Positions 17,550 to 26,444 of a stretch of 64,000 bases of DNA are shown piece after piece. The notes under the pieces are model-generated. The model searched no databases and had not been told where the DNA came from. It saw nothing but the letters and a program-made list of their open reading frames with translations. The position numbers and the translations under genes were made by a program. Each line of letters starts with the position of its first letter. Positions within the stretch are counted from its first letter, which is position 1. This DNA is from Methanohalophilus euhalobius (GTDB lineage: Archaea; Halobacteriota; Methanosarcinia; Methanosarcinales; Methanosarcinaceae): positions 62,001 to 126,000 of the forward strand of contig NZ_OBDR01000003.1 of assembly GCF_900215215.1 (NCBI RefSeq), in the 5' to 3' direction.

Positions 17550-18306
17550 TCTTTACGCTTACAGGGAACTTATCTGGCAGCTGGCATGGAGCGAATTCAA
17601 GCTCAGATACAAGAATTCAATTTTGGGATATTTCTGGTCCCTTCTGGAACCCATGCTGATGCTTACAGTTCTATACGTAGTATTTTCCAATCTAATGAGG
17701 GTGCAGGTGGAGTATTTCCAGCTTTTCCTGCTTCTTGGTATAATTCTCTGGAACTTTTTGAGCAGGGCGACAAGTATTGGGATGAATTCCATCGTCGGGA
17801 AAGCGGATATGATTAAGAAGATCTACTTTCCCAGAGACATCTTTGTAATTTCTTCCTGTATAACAGCCCTTCTAATGAGCATATTTGAATCCCTTATATT
17901 CATTTCATTTATGGCTATCTTCAGGGTTCCGATATCTACCAATTTAATTTATGTACCATTTATCCTGATTTTCCTCTTTTTTATATCTCTGGGTCTGACC
18001 CTGGCACTTGCTGCACTGAATGTTTTCTACAGGGACGTACAGTTCATCTGGCAGGTCATTTTGCAGGCAGGATTTTTTGCGACACCTATCCTTTATACTA
18101 TAGATATATTCCCGGCATACCTGCAGAAAATAGTATTGTTGAACCCGGTTGCAATAATGATAATATCAGCCCGTCATACCATCATATATTCATCGCCTGC
18201 TACAGTCGGGAATCTGACATTCATGCTGATTTCATCAGTAATTTTCCTCATTATGGGTTATGCTATCTTTAATAGACTGGAACCAAGATTTGCAGAGGAG
18301 ATTTAA
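17527..18306 (+). CDS. wzm: ABC-2 type polysaccharide exporter permease (Wzm-like)
   Basis: The protein is 259 residues with about six membrane helices and an amphipathic N-terminus (ELIWQLAWSEFKLRYKNSIL), typical of Wzm/TagG permeases. The characteristic RDVQFIWQVILQAGFFATPI lies in the C-terminal half. It pairs with the ATPase encoded immediately downstream; stop and start share one base. Together they should move a completed lipid-linked polysaccharide across the membrane. Confidence 0.9.
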   Translation: MVFKHLNNLYAYRELIWQLAWSEFKLRYKNSILGYFWSLLEPMLMLTVLYVVFSNLMRVQVEYFQLFLLLGIILWNFLSRATSIGMNSIVGKADMIKKIYFPRDIFVISSCITALLMSIFESLIFISFMAIFRVPISTNLIYVPFILIFLFFISLGLTLALAALNVFYRDVQFIWQVILQAGFFATPILYTIDIFPAYLQKIVLLNPVAIMIISARHTIIYSSPATVGNLTFMLISSVIFLIMGYAIFNRLEPRFAEEI

Positions 18307-19520
18307 TGCCGGCAATTGAAGTTGAACATTTATACAAATCATTTCGCATTCCCCATGAAAAAAGAAACACTTTATTCGAAGCATTGACCGGTGTTTTCAA
18401 GCCTGCACCCTATGAGACATTTCAGGCGCTGAAGGATATCAATTTCACAGTTGAGGACGGAGAAGCAATCGGTATTATTGGTGAAAATGGAAGTGGTAAA
18501 AGCACTCTGTTAAAACTAATAGCCCAAATCCTGGATTCTACCAGAGGGAAGGTGAATGTCAATAGAAAGGTCACACCTTTCCTGGAGTTGGGGGTGGGTT
18601 TCCAGCCTGAACTTACAGCGGCAGAGAACGTGAAGATCTATGCCACAATTATGGGGATGCCAAAAAAAGAGATCGAGAGCAAACTGGATGATGTTCTGGA
18701 TTTTGCAGGACTTGAAAGATTCAGGGATACGAAATTGAAGAATTTTTCCTCGGGTATGCAGGTAAGACTGGCTTTCTCAACCGCTATACAGAACGACCCG
18801 GAGATCCTCCTGCTCGATGAGGTCCTGGCTGTAGGGGATATGGAATTCCAGCAGAAATGCCTGGAGGTACTAAAACAGTACAGGGAAAAAGGAGTTACAA
18901 TTGTATTTGTCTCCCATGACCTGGGTTCTGTGCGCAGGTTCTGTGACCGGACATTGCTTCTCAACCACGGAGAACAGGTGGCTCTTGATGATACTGAGAA
19001 AGTGATAGACCAGTATGTATATGGGGAAGACGCTTCTAACATGTCTAGCAGTGATACAGAAGCAGATACATCCCCTGCAGAAGAGAATTCCGAAGAAAGT
19101 ACACACCAGAGTAATAAGAAGGTGGAGATTACCGATGTTAAGTTTTACGACAAATTCGGGAATGCATCTAACAGGTTTAATTCGTCTGATCCGATGGTGA
19201 TCAGAATATTTTATAATGCCCATAAGAAGGTACTGGATCCGGTATTTGGTATTTCACTTTATTCAGAGAATGGGGAACATTTGTTCGGTACAAACACAGA
19301 GTTAAGAAAAGTATCAATCGATCATGTAGATGGCGAGGGGTATATCGATCTTGAGGTTGAGAAGATCCCGATGCTTACGGGTCAGTTCCTCCTGACAGTT
19401 GCAATACATACCCATGATCAAAAAACGTATGATTGGCATGACAGGCAATATGCATTTGATGTGATCCCGACAAGTATGGATGCAGGACTTATTGAGATTC
19501 CCTGTCAATGGAAGATATGA
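18306..19520 (+). CDS. wzt: polysaccharide ABC exporter ATPase with C-terminal Wzt-type domain
   Basis: The protein is 404 residues. The ABC domain (about 1-240) has Walker A GENGSGKST, signature KNFSSGMQVRLAF and Walker B EILLLDEVLAVGD. An acidic linker (about 245-270) leads to a C-terminal beta-sandwich domain (about 270-404: VEITDVKFYDKFGNASNRFN onward). In bacterial Wzt this domain recognises the modified chain end, so only capped chains are exported. Its presence, and the methyltransferase directly downstream, points to capped-chain recognition here. Confidence 0.9.
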   Translation: MPAIEVEHLYKSFRIPHEKRNTLFEALTGVFKPAPYETFQALKDINFTVEDGEAIGIIGENGSGKSTLLKLIAQILDSTRGKVNVNRKVTPFLELGVGFQPELTAAENVKIYATIMGMPKKEIESKLDDVLDFAGLERFRDTKLKNFSSGMQVRLAFSTAIQNDPEILLLDEVLAVGDMEFQQKCLEVLKQYREKGVTIVFVSHDLGSVRRFCDRTLLLNHGEQVALDDTEKVIDQYVYGEDASNMSSSDTEADTSPAEENSEESTHQSNKKVEITDVKFYDKFGNASNRFNSSDPMVIRIFYNAHKKVLDPVFGISLYSENGEHLFGTNTELRKVSIDHVDGEGYIDLEVEKIPMLTGQFLLTVAIHTHDQKTYDWHDRQYAFDVIPTSMDAGLIEIPCQWKI

Positions 19521-19533
19521 TGGAAGTGAGATA

Positions 19534-21048
19534 ATGGACACATTTGAAATTCACGATGATGAGATTGATGTTGAAGAGATCATGAAAAAGATCAAAGACA
19601 ATATCCGCATGAGAAAGGAAGCTGGTGTTTATCCACAAGACGGGATAGAAATGGGTCCTGCCGGGAATAGCCCTGAATGTAGCACAAATGTTCAGCGAGA
19701 CCTTGAATACATCAATGCAAACTGGGATATCCAGAACAACAGTTATTTCATCAGTTCACATCGGCCTGTTGTAGGGAAGCCTCTGGTTAAAGGGCGAGAG
19801 CTTGTTCATGGTGAGGTGAGAAGATATGTCGATCCCATTATCTGGAAACAGACCGAATTCAACGGAAGCACTGCCCGTTATCTCAACAATGTCAATGAGA
19901 AAATCAATGCTTTTGAAAATGTTATAGGTAATGAGATAGAGCAATTGAGACCTGAGATTGATGATAAGATCGAGCAGTTGAGACCCGAGATTGATGATAA
20001 GATCGAGCAATTGAGACCCGAGATTGATGGTAAGATCGAGCAGTTGAGACCTGAGATTGATGATAAGATCGAGCAGTTGAGACCTGAGATTGATGGTAAG
20101 ATCGAGCAGTTGAGGCCCGAAATAGATGGTAAGATCGATCAGTTGAGGCCCGAAATAGATGATAAGATCGATCAGTTGAGATCTGAAATCAATGATTTGA
20201 TTGAAAGTCAGGTTAGTTCCGTAATTTCTTCGATGAACTCAGACATCGAGAATAAAGCGTGGCTTGCCAATATTTTGGAAAAAAGAAATTCAGATAATAA
20301 ACCTATTAATTTTGATGATGAAATATCAAAAGAAAGTTCGATTAATTATTTTACATTCAGTGAAGAAGTAAGCAAAGCATGGACAAAAGAAGGTGGAAAA
20401 CCTATTGATGTCCCTAATATGTATGAGGACTTATTGCCTTTTTTTAACAATTGCAATAATGTATTAGAAATTGGATCGGGGACAGGTTATTTTTTACAAT
20501 TGCTCAAAAATAATGGTGTCGGAAGCTATGGTATTGATATAAATGAGGACTATGTTCTATATTGTGAAAAATTAGGGTTAAGTATTCAAAATATTGATGC
20601 ATTGAGTCATTTAATGACTATTGATGATAAATCAATAGATGGTATATTTATGGGACAAGTTGTTGAACACTTAAACATTAATGAACTATTTCAAATATTA
20701 AAATTATGTTATGAAAAATTGCAATTTGGATCATATATTGCGATGTCTATGCCAAATATATTGAGTGTTTTAGTCTCAACGAATTTGTTTAACATGGATC
20801 CTACTCATGAAACCTATATTCATCCAGAGGTAATTAAATTTTTATTAAAGTCATGTGGTTTTAGAGAGATTCAAGAGAATTTTTATCAGCCGGTACCGGA
20901 TGAAAGCAAATTAAAAAGAATCGACCCCAGTAATATTCCAAACGAGCAAATAAATAATGAAATTTTGGAAACTTTAAATTTCAATATAAATTTTTTAAAT
21001 AATTTTTTGTTTGGGTACAGGGATTATTTAGTCATTGGAAAAAAGTGA
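19534..21048 (+). CDS. SAM methyltransferase with hendecad-repeat coiled coil; candidate chain-terminating ruler
   Basis: This protein is 504 residues from the ATG at 19534 (after GGAAGTGAG); an in-frame ATG at 19480 lies inside wzt. Residues 1-130 are a conserved-looking N-terminal part beginning MDTFEIHDDEIDVEEIMKKI. Eight copies of an 11-residue unit (consensus IEQLRPEIDDK) occupy about 135-222 and should form a long coiled coil. The C-terminal part is a class I methyltransferase (VLEIGSGTGYFLQLLKNNG). In E. coli O9a, the WbdD methyltransferase/kinase caps chains and its coiled coil sets chain length. This looks like an archaeal counterpart with the coiled coil first and no kinase. Base composition drops sharply just after the repeats. 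Confidence 0.8.
   Translation: MDTFEIHDDEIDVEEIMKKIKDNIRMRKEAGVYPQDGIEMGPAGNSPECSTNVQRDLEYINANWDIQNNSYFISSHRPVVGKPLVKGRELVHGEVRRYVDPIIWKQTEFNGSTARYLNNVNEKINAFENVIGNEIEQLRPEIDDKIEQLRPEIDDKIEQLRPEIDGKIEQLRPEIDDKIEQLRPEIDGKIEQLRPEIDGKIDQLRPEIDDKIDQLRSEINDLIESQVSSVISSMNSDIENKAWLANILEKRNSDNKPINFDDEISKESSINYFTFSEEVSKAWTKEGGKPIDVPNMYEDLLPFFNNCNNVLEIGSGTGYFLQLLKNNGVGSYGIDINEDYVLYCEKLGLSIQNIDALSHLMTIDDKSIDGIFMGQVVEHLNINELFQILKLCYEKLQFGSYIAMSMPNILSVLVSTNLFNMDPTHETYIHPEVIKFLLKSCGFREIQENFYQPVPDESKLKRIDPSNIPNEQINNEILETLNFNINFLNNFLFGYRDYLVIGKK
19936..20199 (+). repeat. 33-bp tandem repeat, eight units, within methyltransferase gene
   Basis: Eight in-frame 33-bp units encode I-E/D-Q-L-R-P/S-E-I-D/N-D/G-K/L. 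Units 1-6 are nearly identical at the DNA level; units 7 and 8 diverge (IDQLRPEIDDK, IDQLRSEINDL). The low divergence implies recent expansion, and the unit length keeps the frame when copy number changes. Confidence 0.95.
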
Positions 21049-21054
21049 ATATCT

Positions 21055-22125
21055 ATGCAGATTAATCAGGTCTTACCAGCTTTGAGTTGCCATGATGCGG
21101 TGAGTAATGATGCAATTGAAATCATGAAATTCTTGCGAAAGCAAGGATTTGATTCCAATATTTATGCAAAACATACACATCCTAAAGTGTCAAAATATAC
21201 AAAATCGATAGATAAATACCATGGAAACGATCAAAACATTTTGATTTATCATTTTTCATTATATAGTGAGGATGTGACCGATTTTGTTAAAAAATTGCCT
21301 GACAAAAAAATATTACTCTATCATAACATAACTCCTCCCAAATTCTTCGATGGACTTTGTGAAACATTAAGCTATAGTTGTGCGAAAGGCTTAGACGAAC
21401 TTAAAGATTTGTTCAGACATTTCCAAGTTGGAGTTGGAGTCTCTGAATATAATCGCCTATGTCTTGAAAATTATGGCTTTAAAAATACCGATGTTTTACC
21501 CATATTAATCAATATAAACAAATTTGAATCACATAATGAAAAAAACCTTAAAAAAAGATCTTATATTGATTCTACAATTAACATTATATTTGTAGGTAGA
21601 ATTTCACCAAACAAGAAACATGAAGATATTATTAAAACATTTTATTATTATCAGCGTTACATAAATTCAAATTCAGTATTATATCTTGTTGGAAACGAAC
21701 AAATATCCAGCTATTCAGAATATCTAAGGAATCTAATCGATACATTAGGACTTAGAGATCATATTATATTTACTGGAATGGTAACAGATGAGGATCTTGT
21801 AGAATATTATAAAAAAGCACATCTCTTTTTGTGTATGAGTGAACATGAAGGATTTTGTGTTCCTCTTTTAGAAGCAATGTATTTTGAGATTCCCATTATC
21901 GCTTACAATTCCACTGGGGTTCCCTATACATTAGATAATTCTGGAATTTTGGTTAATAAAAAACAATATAATAAAATAGCAGAATTAATTAATCTTTTAA
22001 TTGAAGAAAAGGTTATTCGTGGAAGAATAATACAAAAACAAAATGAAAGACTAATGGCTTTTGATAAAGAGAAAACTGGCAAGAAGTTGATTAAGATTAT
22101 TGAAGGTTTGAATAATAAAAATTAA
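21055..22125 (+). CDS. glycosyltransferase family 4 (AT-rich block)
   Basis: This 356-residue GT-B enzyme has FVGRISPNKKHEDIIKTFYY in the donor-binding domain and SEHEGFCVPLLEAMYFEIPI as the nucleotide-sugar motif. The N-terminal acceptor domain begins MQINQVLPALSCHDAVSNDA, a form seen in GT4 enzymes that act with polysaccharide exporters. It is 6 nt after the methyltransferase stop, in the same likely transcript. Codon use is strongly A/T-biased compared with the exporter genes. Confidence 0.85.
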   Translation: MQINQVLPALSCHDAVSNDAIEIMKFLRKQGFDSNIYAKHTHPKVSKYTKSIDKYHGNDQNILIYHFSLYSEDVTDFVKKLPDKKILLYHNITPPKFFDGLCETLSYSCAKGLDELKDLFRHFQVGVGVSEYNRLCLENYGFKNTDVLPILININKFESHNEKNLKKRSYIDSTINIIFVGRISPNKKHEDIIKTFYYYQRYINSNSVLYLVGNEQISSYSEYLRNLIDTLGLRDHIIFTGMVTDEDLVEYYKKAHLFLCMSEHEGFCVPLLEAMYFEIPIIAYNSTGVPYTLDNSGILVNKKQYNKIAELINLLIEEKVIRGRIIQKQNERLMAFDKEKTGKKLIKIIEGLNNKN

Positions 22126-22154
22126 TTCAATGATATCAAATATGGTGTTATGAA

Positions 22155-24368
22155 ATGCAATATCCGTTTGTTTCTATTGTTGTTTGTACTTATAATCGTA
22201 GTAACTATTTAGATGGATGTATTAAATCATTATATAAGCAAACATATCAGAATAGAGAAATTATTGTTGTAAATGGACCCTCAACTGATGATACAGATTG
22301 TATTTTGAATAAATTTAAAGATGTTCTGGTAATTAGACAAGAAAAGTTAAATGGATTATCTTATGCAAGAAATTTGGGTATAAGTTACTCTAAAGGTGAT
22401 ATTATTGCATTTATTGATGACGATGCAACAGCTGATGAAAATTGGTTGAAATATTTAGTTGACAAATATACTAATGATTCTGTAGGAGGAGTTGGAGGTC
22501 TTGTTTATGGTCCTCAAAAGTCACATATTCAATTTGCTAATGGTGTTATCAATAAATGTGGGATACCTAATGCAGTCAGAGATGATACTAAAAAGTTAAG
22601 AAAAGGTGAGTTCCAAATACTTATGGGAACTAATTGTTCATTTAAAAAAAGTGTATTATATGAAATTGGTGGATTCGATCCATACTTTAAATATTATCAT
22701 GATGAAAGTGACCTTTGTACACGGGTAATTAATAAAGGCTATCAAATTGTGTATCAAAGAGAATCTTTTGTGATACATGATATGGTGGAAGGTCATAATA
22801 GAAAGTCACCTTATGATCTAAACTGGGCTGAAATAATAAAAAATGTTATTTATTACACAATGAAAAATTTTGGTAACACGCTTTCTTCTTATACAACACG
22901 ACCTGTTTATTCTTTATATTGTTGGATAATATATTTTGTTACACCATTCTTTAACAATGAACTTACTTTAGGTTCTATATTAAATATTTATCAACAAATA
23001 TTAAAGGGTGCGTTTCGAGGTTATAAAGATGGTTTGAGTTTGAATTTATTTGATAAAAATAAGGATATTTCATATCTCGATTTTAACATAGAAAATGAAA
23101 AGAAATCAAAAAAACATTCTATAACTGAATATCCTATTAATATTGAAGCAAATGGGTTGAGTAATAAGCTCAATATCGCATTGTTAAGCCAAGAATACTC
23201 TAAAAATTGTAATGGAGGAATATGTCGATATACACATGATTTAGCACATGGACTCGCTGACCTGGGCAACGAAGTGCATATAATTTCCAAATCTGAAAAT
23301 GATAGGGAATATGATTATATGGATGAAAATGTCTTTGTACACAAAATTAATCCTCAAAAAATAGATTTTTTACCTTTGTCACCTGAGATGGACATCTCTC
23401 ACAAAAACATTTCCTACAGCTATGAAGTATGTCTAAAATTGAATAATTTGATTGAAACCAAAAATATTCAGGTTGTTGAAGCTCCCTTGTGGGATGCAGA
23501 AGGGTTCGTTTTCTCTCTTATAAAGAACATTCCGTTAGTTGTTCGAGTTGAAACTCCATTATTCAAAGTAAGCGAAATCCAAAAATGGGATGTAAATAAA
23601 GATTTTAAGTTGGCAAATTGGATGGAAGGAGAAGCTGTAAGGCGTGCTGATCGAGTTATCGCAATCAGTAGTGCCATTGGAAAGCTAATTTGTGATCATC
23701 ACAACGTCTCCGAAAATAATATCGATGTCTCTCCTCTTGGAATCGACCTTCCTATTGAAAGTCAGGCTTTTGACGATCAAGATAACGATATTCTTGAAGT
23801 GTTGTTTGTTGGTCGTCTTGAGAAAAGAAAGGGAATTGATACATTATTTAGAGCGATTCCTGCTGTAGTCAGGCGGATTACGAATGTTCGGTTCACTATC
23901 GTGGGTAGTGATACAAAAACAGCATCATTTAATGGTTCATATAAAAAACATCTATTAAACATTCTCGATAAAAAATATCATAAATATGTATATTTTATTG
24001 GATATGTTTCTAATGATGATCTTGAAAACTATTATAGAAAATGCAATATCTTCGTAGCTCCTTCTCTTTATGAGTCATTTGGACTTATATACTTAGAAGC
24101 GATGGCGTGGGGAAAGCCTGTAATTGGATGTGATGTTGGTGGTGTACCGGAGATTATTGTTGATGGCGAAACAGGGATTATTGTTCCTCCTGATGATGCC
24201 TCATCACTTGCTGATGCAATCTTAGAGTTACTTGTCGATGAAGAGAAAAGAAAGATTTTAGGGGAATTGGCTATAATGCGGATGAAAAAAAAATATGCGA
24301 AAGATATTATGGTAATGAGTTCACTGAATATATATAATTCAATTTGCAGAAAAAGAGGAATTCTATGA
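22155..24368 (+). CDS. two-domain glycosyltransferase, GT2 fused to GT4
   Basis: This 737-residue protein joins two enzymes. Residues 1 to about 290 are a GT-A (family 2) domain: VSIVVCTYNRSNYLDGCIKS, AFIDDDATADENW with the metal-binding Asp residues, and GGFDPYFKYYHDESDLCTR. Residues from about 335 are a GT-B (family 4) domain: NIALLSQEYSKNCNGGICRY, FVGRLEKRKGIDTLFRAIPA and SLYESFGLIYLEAMAWGKPV. Such fusions usually add two sugars in turn and can polymerise an alternating repeat. A short linker (about 305-330) separates them. Confidence 0.87.
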   Translation: MQYPFVSIVVCTYNRSNYLDGCIKSLYKQTYQNREIIVVNGPSTDDTDCILNKFKDVLVIRQEKLNGLSYARNLGISYSKGDIIAFIDDDATADENWLKYLVDKYTNDSVGGVGGLVYGPQKSHIQFANGVINKCGIPNAVRDDTKKLRKGEFQILMGTNCSFKKSVLYEIGGFDPYFKYYHDESDLCTRVINKGYQIVYQRESFVIHDMVEGHNRKSPYDLNWAEIIKNVIYYTMKNFGNTLSSYTTRPVYSLYCWIIYFVTPFFNNELTLGSILNIYQQILKGAFRGYKDGLSLNLFDKNKDISYLDFNIENEKKSKKHSITEYPINIEANGLSNKLNIALLSQEYSKNCNGGICRYTHDLAHGLADLGNEVHIISKSENDREYDYMDENVFVHKINPQKIDFLPLSPEMDISHKNISYSYEVCLKLNNLIETKNIQVVEAPLWDAEGFVFSLIKNIPLVVRVETPLFKVSEIQKWDVNKDFKLANWMEGEAVRRADRVIAISSAIGKLICDHHNVSENNIDVSPLGIDLPIESQAFDDQDNDILEVLFVGRLEKRKGIDTLFRAIPAVVRRITNVRFTIVGSDTKTASFNGSYKKHLLNILDKKYHKYVYFIGYVSNDDLENYYRKCNIFVAPSLYESFGLIYLEAMAWGKPVIGCDVGGVPEIIVDGETGIIVPPDDASSLADAILELLVDEEKRKILGELAIMRMKKKYAKDIMVMSSLNIYNSICRKRGIL

Positions 24369-25207
24369 AAGAATATTTAGATATTGCATCTAAAATTTCA
24401 AGTCCTATTCAAGTGGAAAACGATATTAATATGCGACTTGTTGAAAGAAGGTCATTAAATCGTCTTTGTGATATTGGGGATTGGGAAGTAGGGGGTGCAT
24501 TAAGTCAGATTATGAGTGATTTAAAGGAAGGTAGTTACATCCATAGAAAATCTTGGGAATATGCTATGTGTATATATGGACTTGAATCCCTTGGAGTTGT
24601 AACCTCAGAAAGTCATGCAATAGCGGTAGGTGCAGGTTATGAAAGACCATTGTTTTATTTTGCAAACAAAATTGAAAAGATGGTTGCAACTGATTTGTAT
24701 AACAGTCCTTCGAATGAAGGTGATCCAAGTATGTTGACTACACCGTCAAATTTTGCACCATTCCCTTATTTAAGAGATAATCTCAAAGTTTCACAAATGG
24801 ATGGAACAAATTTAGAATTTAATAATAATACTTTTGATTTTGCATTTTCACTTTCATCTATTGAGCATTTTGGTAGTAGGGATAACATTATAAAAGCCAT
24901 GTCAGAAATGTTCCGTGTTTTGAAACCGAATGGTATTTTATGTTTGGCAACCGAATTGATTCTCAATAATGCTCACCATCCAGAATATTTTACTTTCAAT
25001 GAATTGAAAAAATATATTCTTCAATCAACTGACTTTAAACTAGTTGGAGGAGATATTGATTTCAGGATATCTAAATCTCTTCTCTTAAATCCTATTGACT
25101 TAGATTTAGAAAAGAATCTTAACATAAGTCCGCATATTGTACTTAAGCAGGGAAATGTAATTTGGACTTCTATCATTTTATTTATGGAAAAAAAGTTGGT
25201 TGATTAA
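24365..25207 (+). CDS. class I SAM-dependent methyltransferase
   Basis: The protein is 280 residues. The SAM site is AIAVGAGYERPLFYFANKI with the acidic end of strand 2 in VATDLY. Later motifs are FAFSLSSIEHFGSRDN and MFRVLKPNGILCLATE. I chose ATG 24365, which overlaps the upstream stop (ATGA) and follows GAGGAATT; an in-frame codon at 24344 is weaker. It probably methylates a sugar on the exported glycan, and could be a second capping or decorating enzyme. It is the last gene of the AT-rich block. Confidence 0.8.
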   Translation: MKEYLDIASKISSPIQVENDINMRLVERRSLNRLCDIGDWEVGGALSQIMSDLKEGSYIHRKSWEYAMCIYGLESLGVVTSESHAIAVGAGYERPLFYFANKIEKMVATDLYNSPSNEGDPSMLTTPSNFAPFPYLRDNLKVSQMDGTNLEFNNNTFDFAFSLSSIEHFGSRDNIIKAMSEMFRVLKPNGILCLATELILNNAHHPEYFTFNELKKYILQSTDFKLVGGDIDFRISKSLLLNPIDLDLEKNLNISPHIVLKQGNVIWTSIILFMEKKLVD

Positions 25208-25238
25208 TTATAAATTTGATGTGGTAGGTAGTTTAATA

Positions 25239-25304
25239 TTTGAGAATACTGGAGTAATTTCACATAAGATGGAGTAATATTTCCAGTATTTCTTATTTCT
25301 CAAA
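25239..25304. terminator. long inverted repeat between convergent genes
   Basis: Outer arms TTTGAGAA (25239-25246) and TTCTCAAA (25297-25304), and inner arms TACTGGA (25247-25253) and TCCAGTA (25282-25288), are perfect complements. It sits between the convergent methyltransferase and glycosyltransferase genes and ends in an A/T run, so it may terminate both. GGAGTAAT occurs twice in the loop. Confidence 0.5.
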
Positions 25305-25315
25305 AAAATTATATA

Positions 25316-26440
25316 TCATTCATATAGTAAAATAAGTTTTTCGTATACAATGTCCCATTCATATTTCCCGGCCTTTTGAACTGTATTTTCTACACACATT
25401 TTTTGGAATGAATCATCTAATAGTATCTTCTTTAAAACAGAATCGATCTGATCAGAATCAAGTTCTACAACAAATCCATTAACACCTTCATCAATCAGGT
25501 CCTGTGCTGCATTTCTCTTTTCACTAACAGTGATAACAGGAACCCCGCATGCGAATGCTTCTATTACGATTATTCCGAAACCTTCACGGCTTGAAGGTAG
25601 GACAAATACTCTGGAAGATTTGATCCGGGCAATGAGGGCATCATATTTCAGGAACCCGGCAAACTCAACATTATCGGCTATTTCAAGTTCCTGGGAGAGT
25701 TTTAACAGCCTGTCCTTTTCAGGCCCATCTCCGATGATGCAGCATTTAAGTTGCGGGAGGTTGGCTTTTAATCTGGCCACTGCATTTAATAGAACATCGA
25801 TATTTTTCTCTTTTATGAGCCTGCCTGCAAAAATTATGTCGCAAGTTTTGTTTGCAGGTTTTATACCTGTTATTTTCTGGAGATTGATTCCGTTCGGAAC
25901 AACCTGTATCTTTTCCGGGTCCGTTCCAATAGAGATGAGTTGTTTTTTTGTCCACTCTGAAACAGCAATATTTTCTGATGATATTTTCGCAACAATCCTC
26001 TCTATAATTTTCCCAAAAAATCCCCTCCTCCCCATATACTCATACCAGTAGTCATCCCAGACCTCATGCCATGTGAAAAAGGCCGGGGTTTTTCTGAGAA
26101 CAGATACTGTCCTTACGGTGAAGCAGGAAAAATACGGGAAGACACTTACATCAATAACATCAAATTTCTCTTTTAATAAAGGCTTGAAGAGTTTCACTGA
26201 AAAAATCAGGGCCTCAGAGATCGACCGCTTTCCATTGATATACAGTTCCCTGGCCGCACATACGCCATGGAGGGTCATACCCTCGTATTCAATAATATTC
26301 TCGCCTTCCCACCATTTGACCCCAAAAAGATGGACTTCGTCTCCACGTTCAGCAAGGCGTTTTCCGATCTCATAAATGCGCTTTTCAGCACCCCCTTTGA
26401 CCCAGGGGTATATCGCATCATAGACAAAAGCGACCTTCAA
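25316..26440 (-). CDS. glycosyltransferase family 4
   Basis: This 374-residue GT-B enzyme begins KVAFVYDAIYPWVKGGAEKR. The donor-binding motifs are IIFAGRLIKEKNIDVLLNAV and PSSREGFGIIVIEAFACGVP. I chose the TTG at 26440 because an AGGTGA ribosome binding site lies 6 nt upstream and family members start at this MKVAFVYD position; the in-frame upstream codon at 26467 lies inside the preceding gene. It is co-transcribed with the GT2 gene upstream. Confidence 0.85.
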   Translation of the reverse strand: MKVAFVYDAIYPWVKGGAEKRIYEIGKRLAERGDEVHLFGVKWWEGENIIEYEGMTLHGVCAARELYINGKRSISEALIFSVKLFKPLLKEKFDVIDVSVFPYFSCFTVRTVSVLRKTPAFFTWHEVWDDYWYEYMGRRGFFGKIIERIVAKISSENIAVSEWTKKQLISIGTDPEKIQVVPNGINLQKITGIKPANKTCDIIFAGRLIKEKNIDVLLNAVARLKANLPQLKCCIIGDGPEKDRLLKLSQELEIADNVEFAGFLKYDALIARIKSSRVFVLPSSREGFGIIVIEAFACGVPVITVSEKRNAAQDLIDEGVNGFVVELDSDQIDSVLKKILLDDSFQKMCVENTVQKAGKYEWDIVYEKLILLYE

Positions 26441-26444
26441 GAAA

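Larger units (their letters stand above)
20230..25207. other. AT-rich island in the glycan cluster
   Basis: Hand counts on single 60-base lines give 43% GC at 20041 and 58% at 18781, but 22% at 20281 and 23% at 21601. The low GC begins inside the methyltransferase gene just after the repeats and ends with the second methyltransferase. This suggests a transferred or replaced block. Confidence 0.65.

Noticed and set aside
19936-20199. Regular repeats resembling a CRISPR array
   Set aside because: The units are directly joined with no spacers, keep one reading frame and encode a coiled coil inside a gene.
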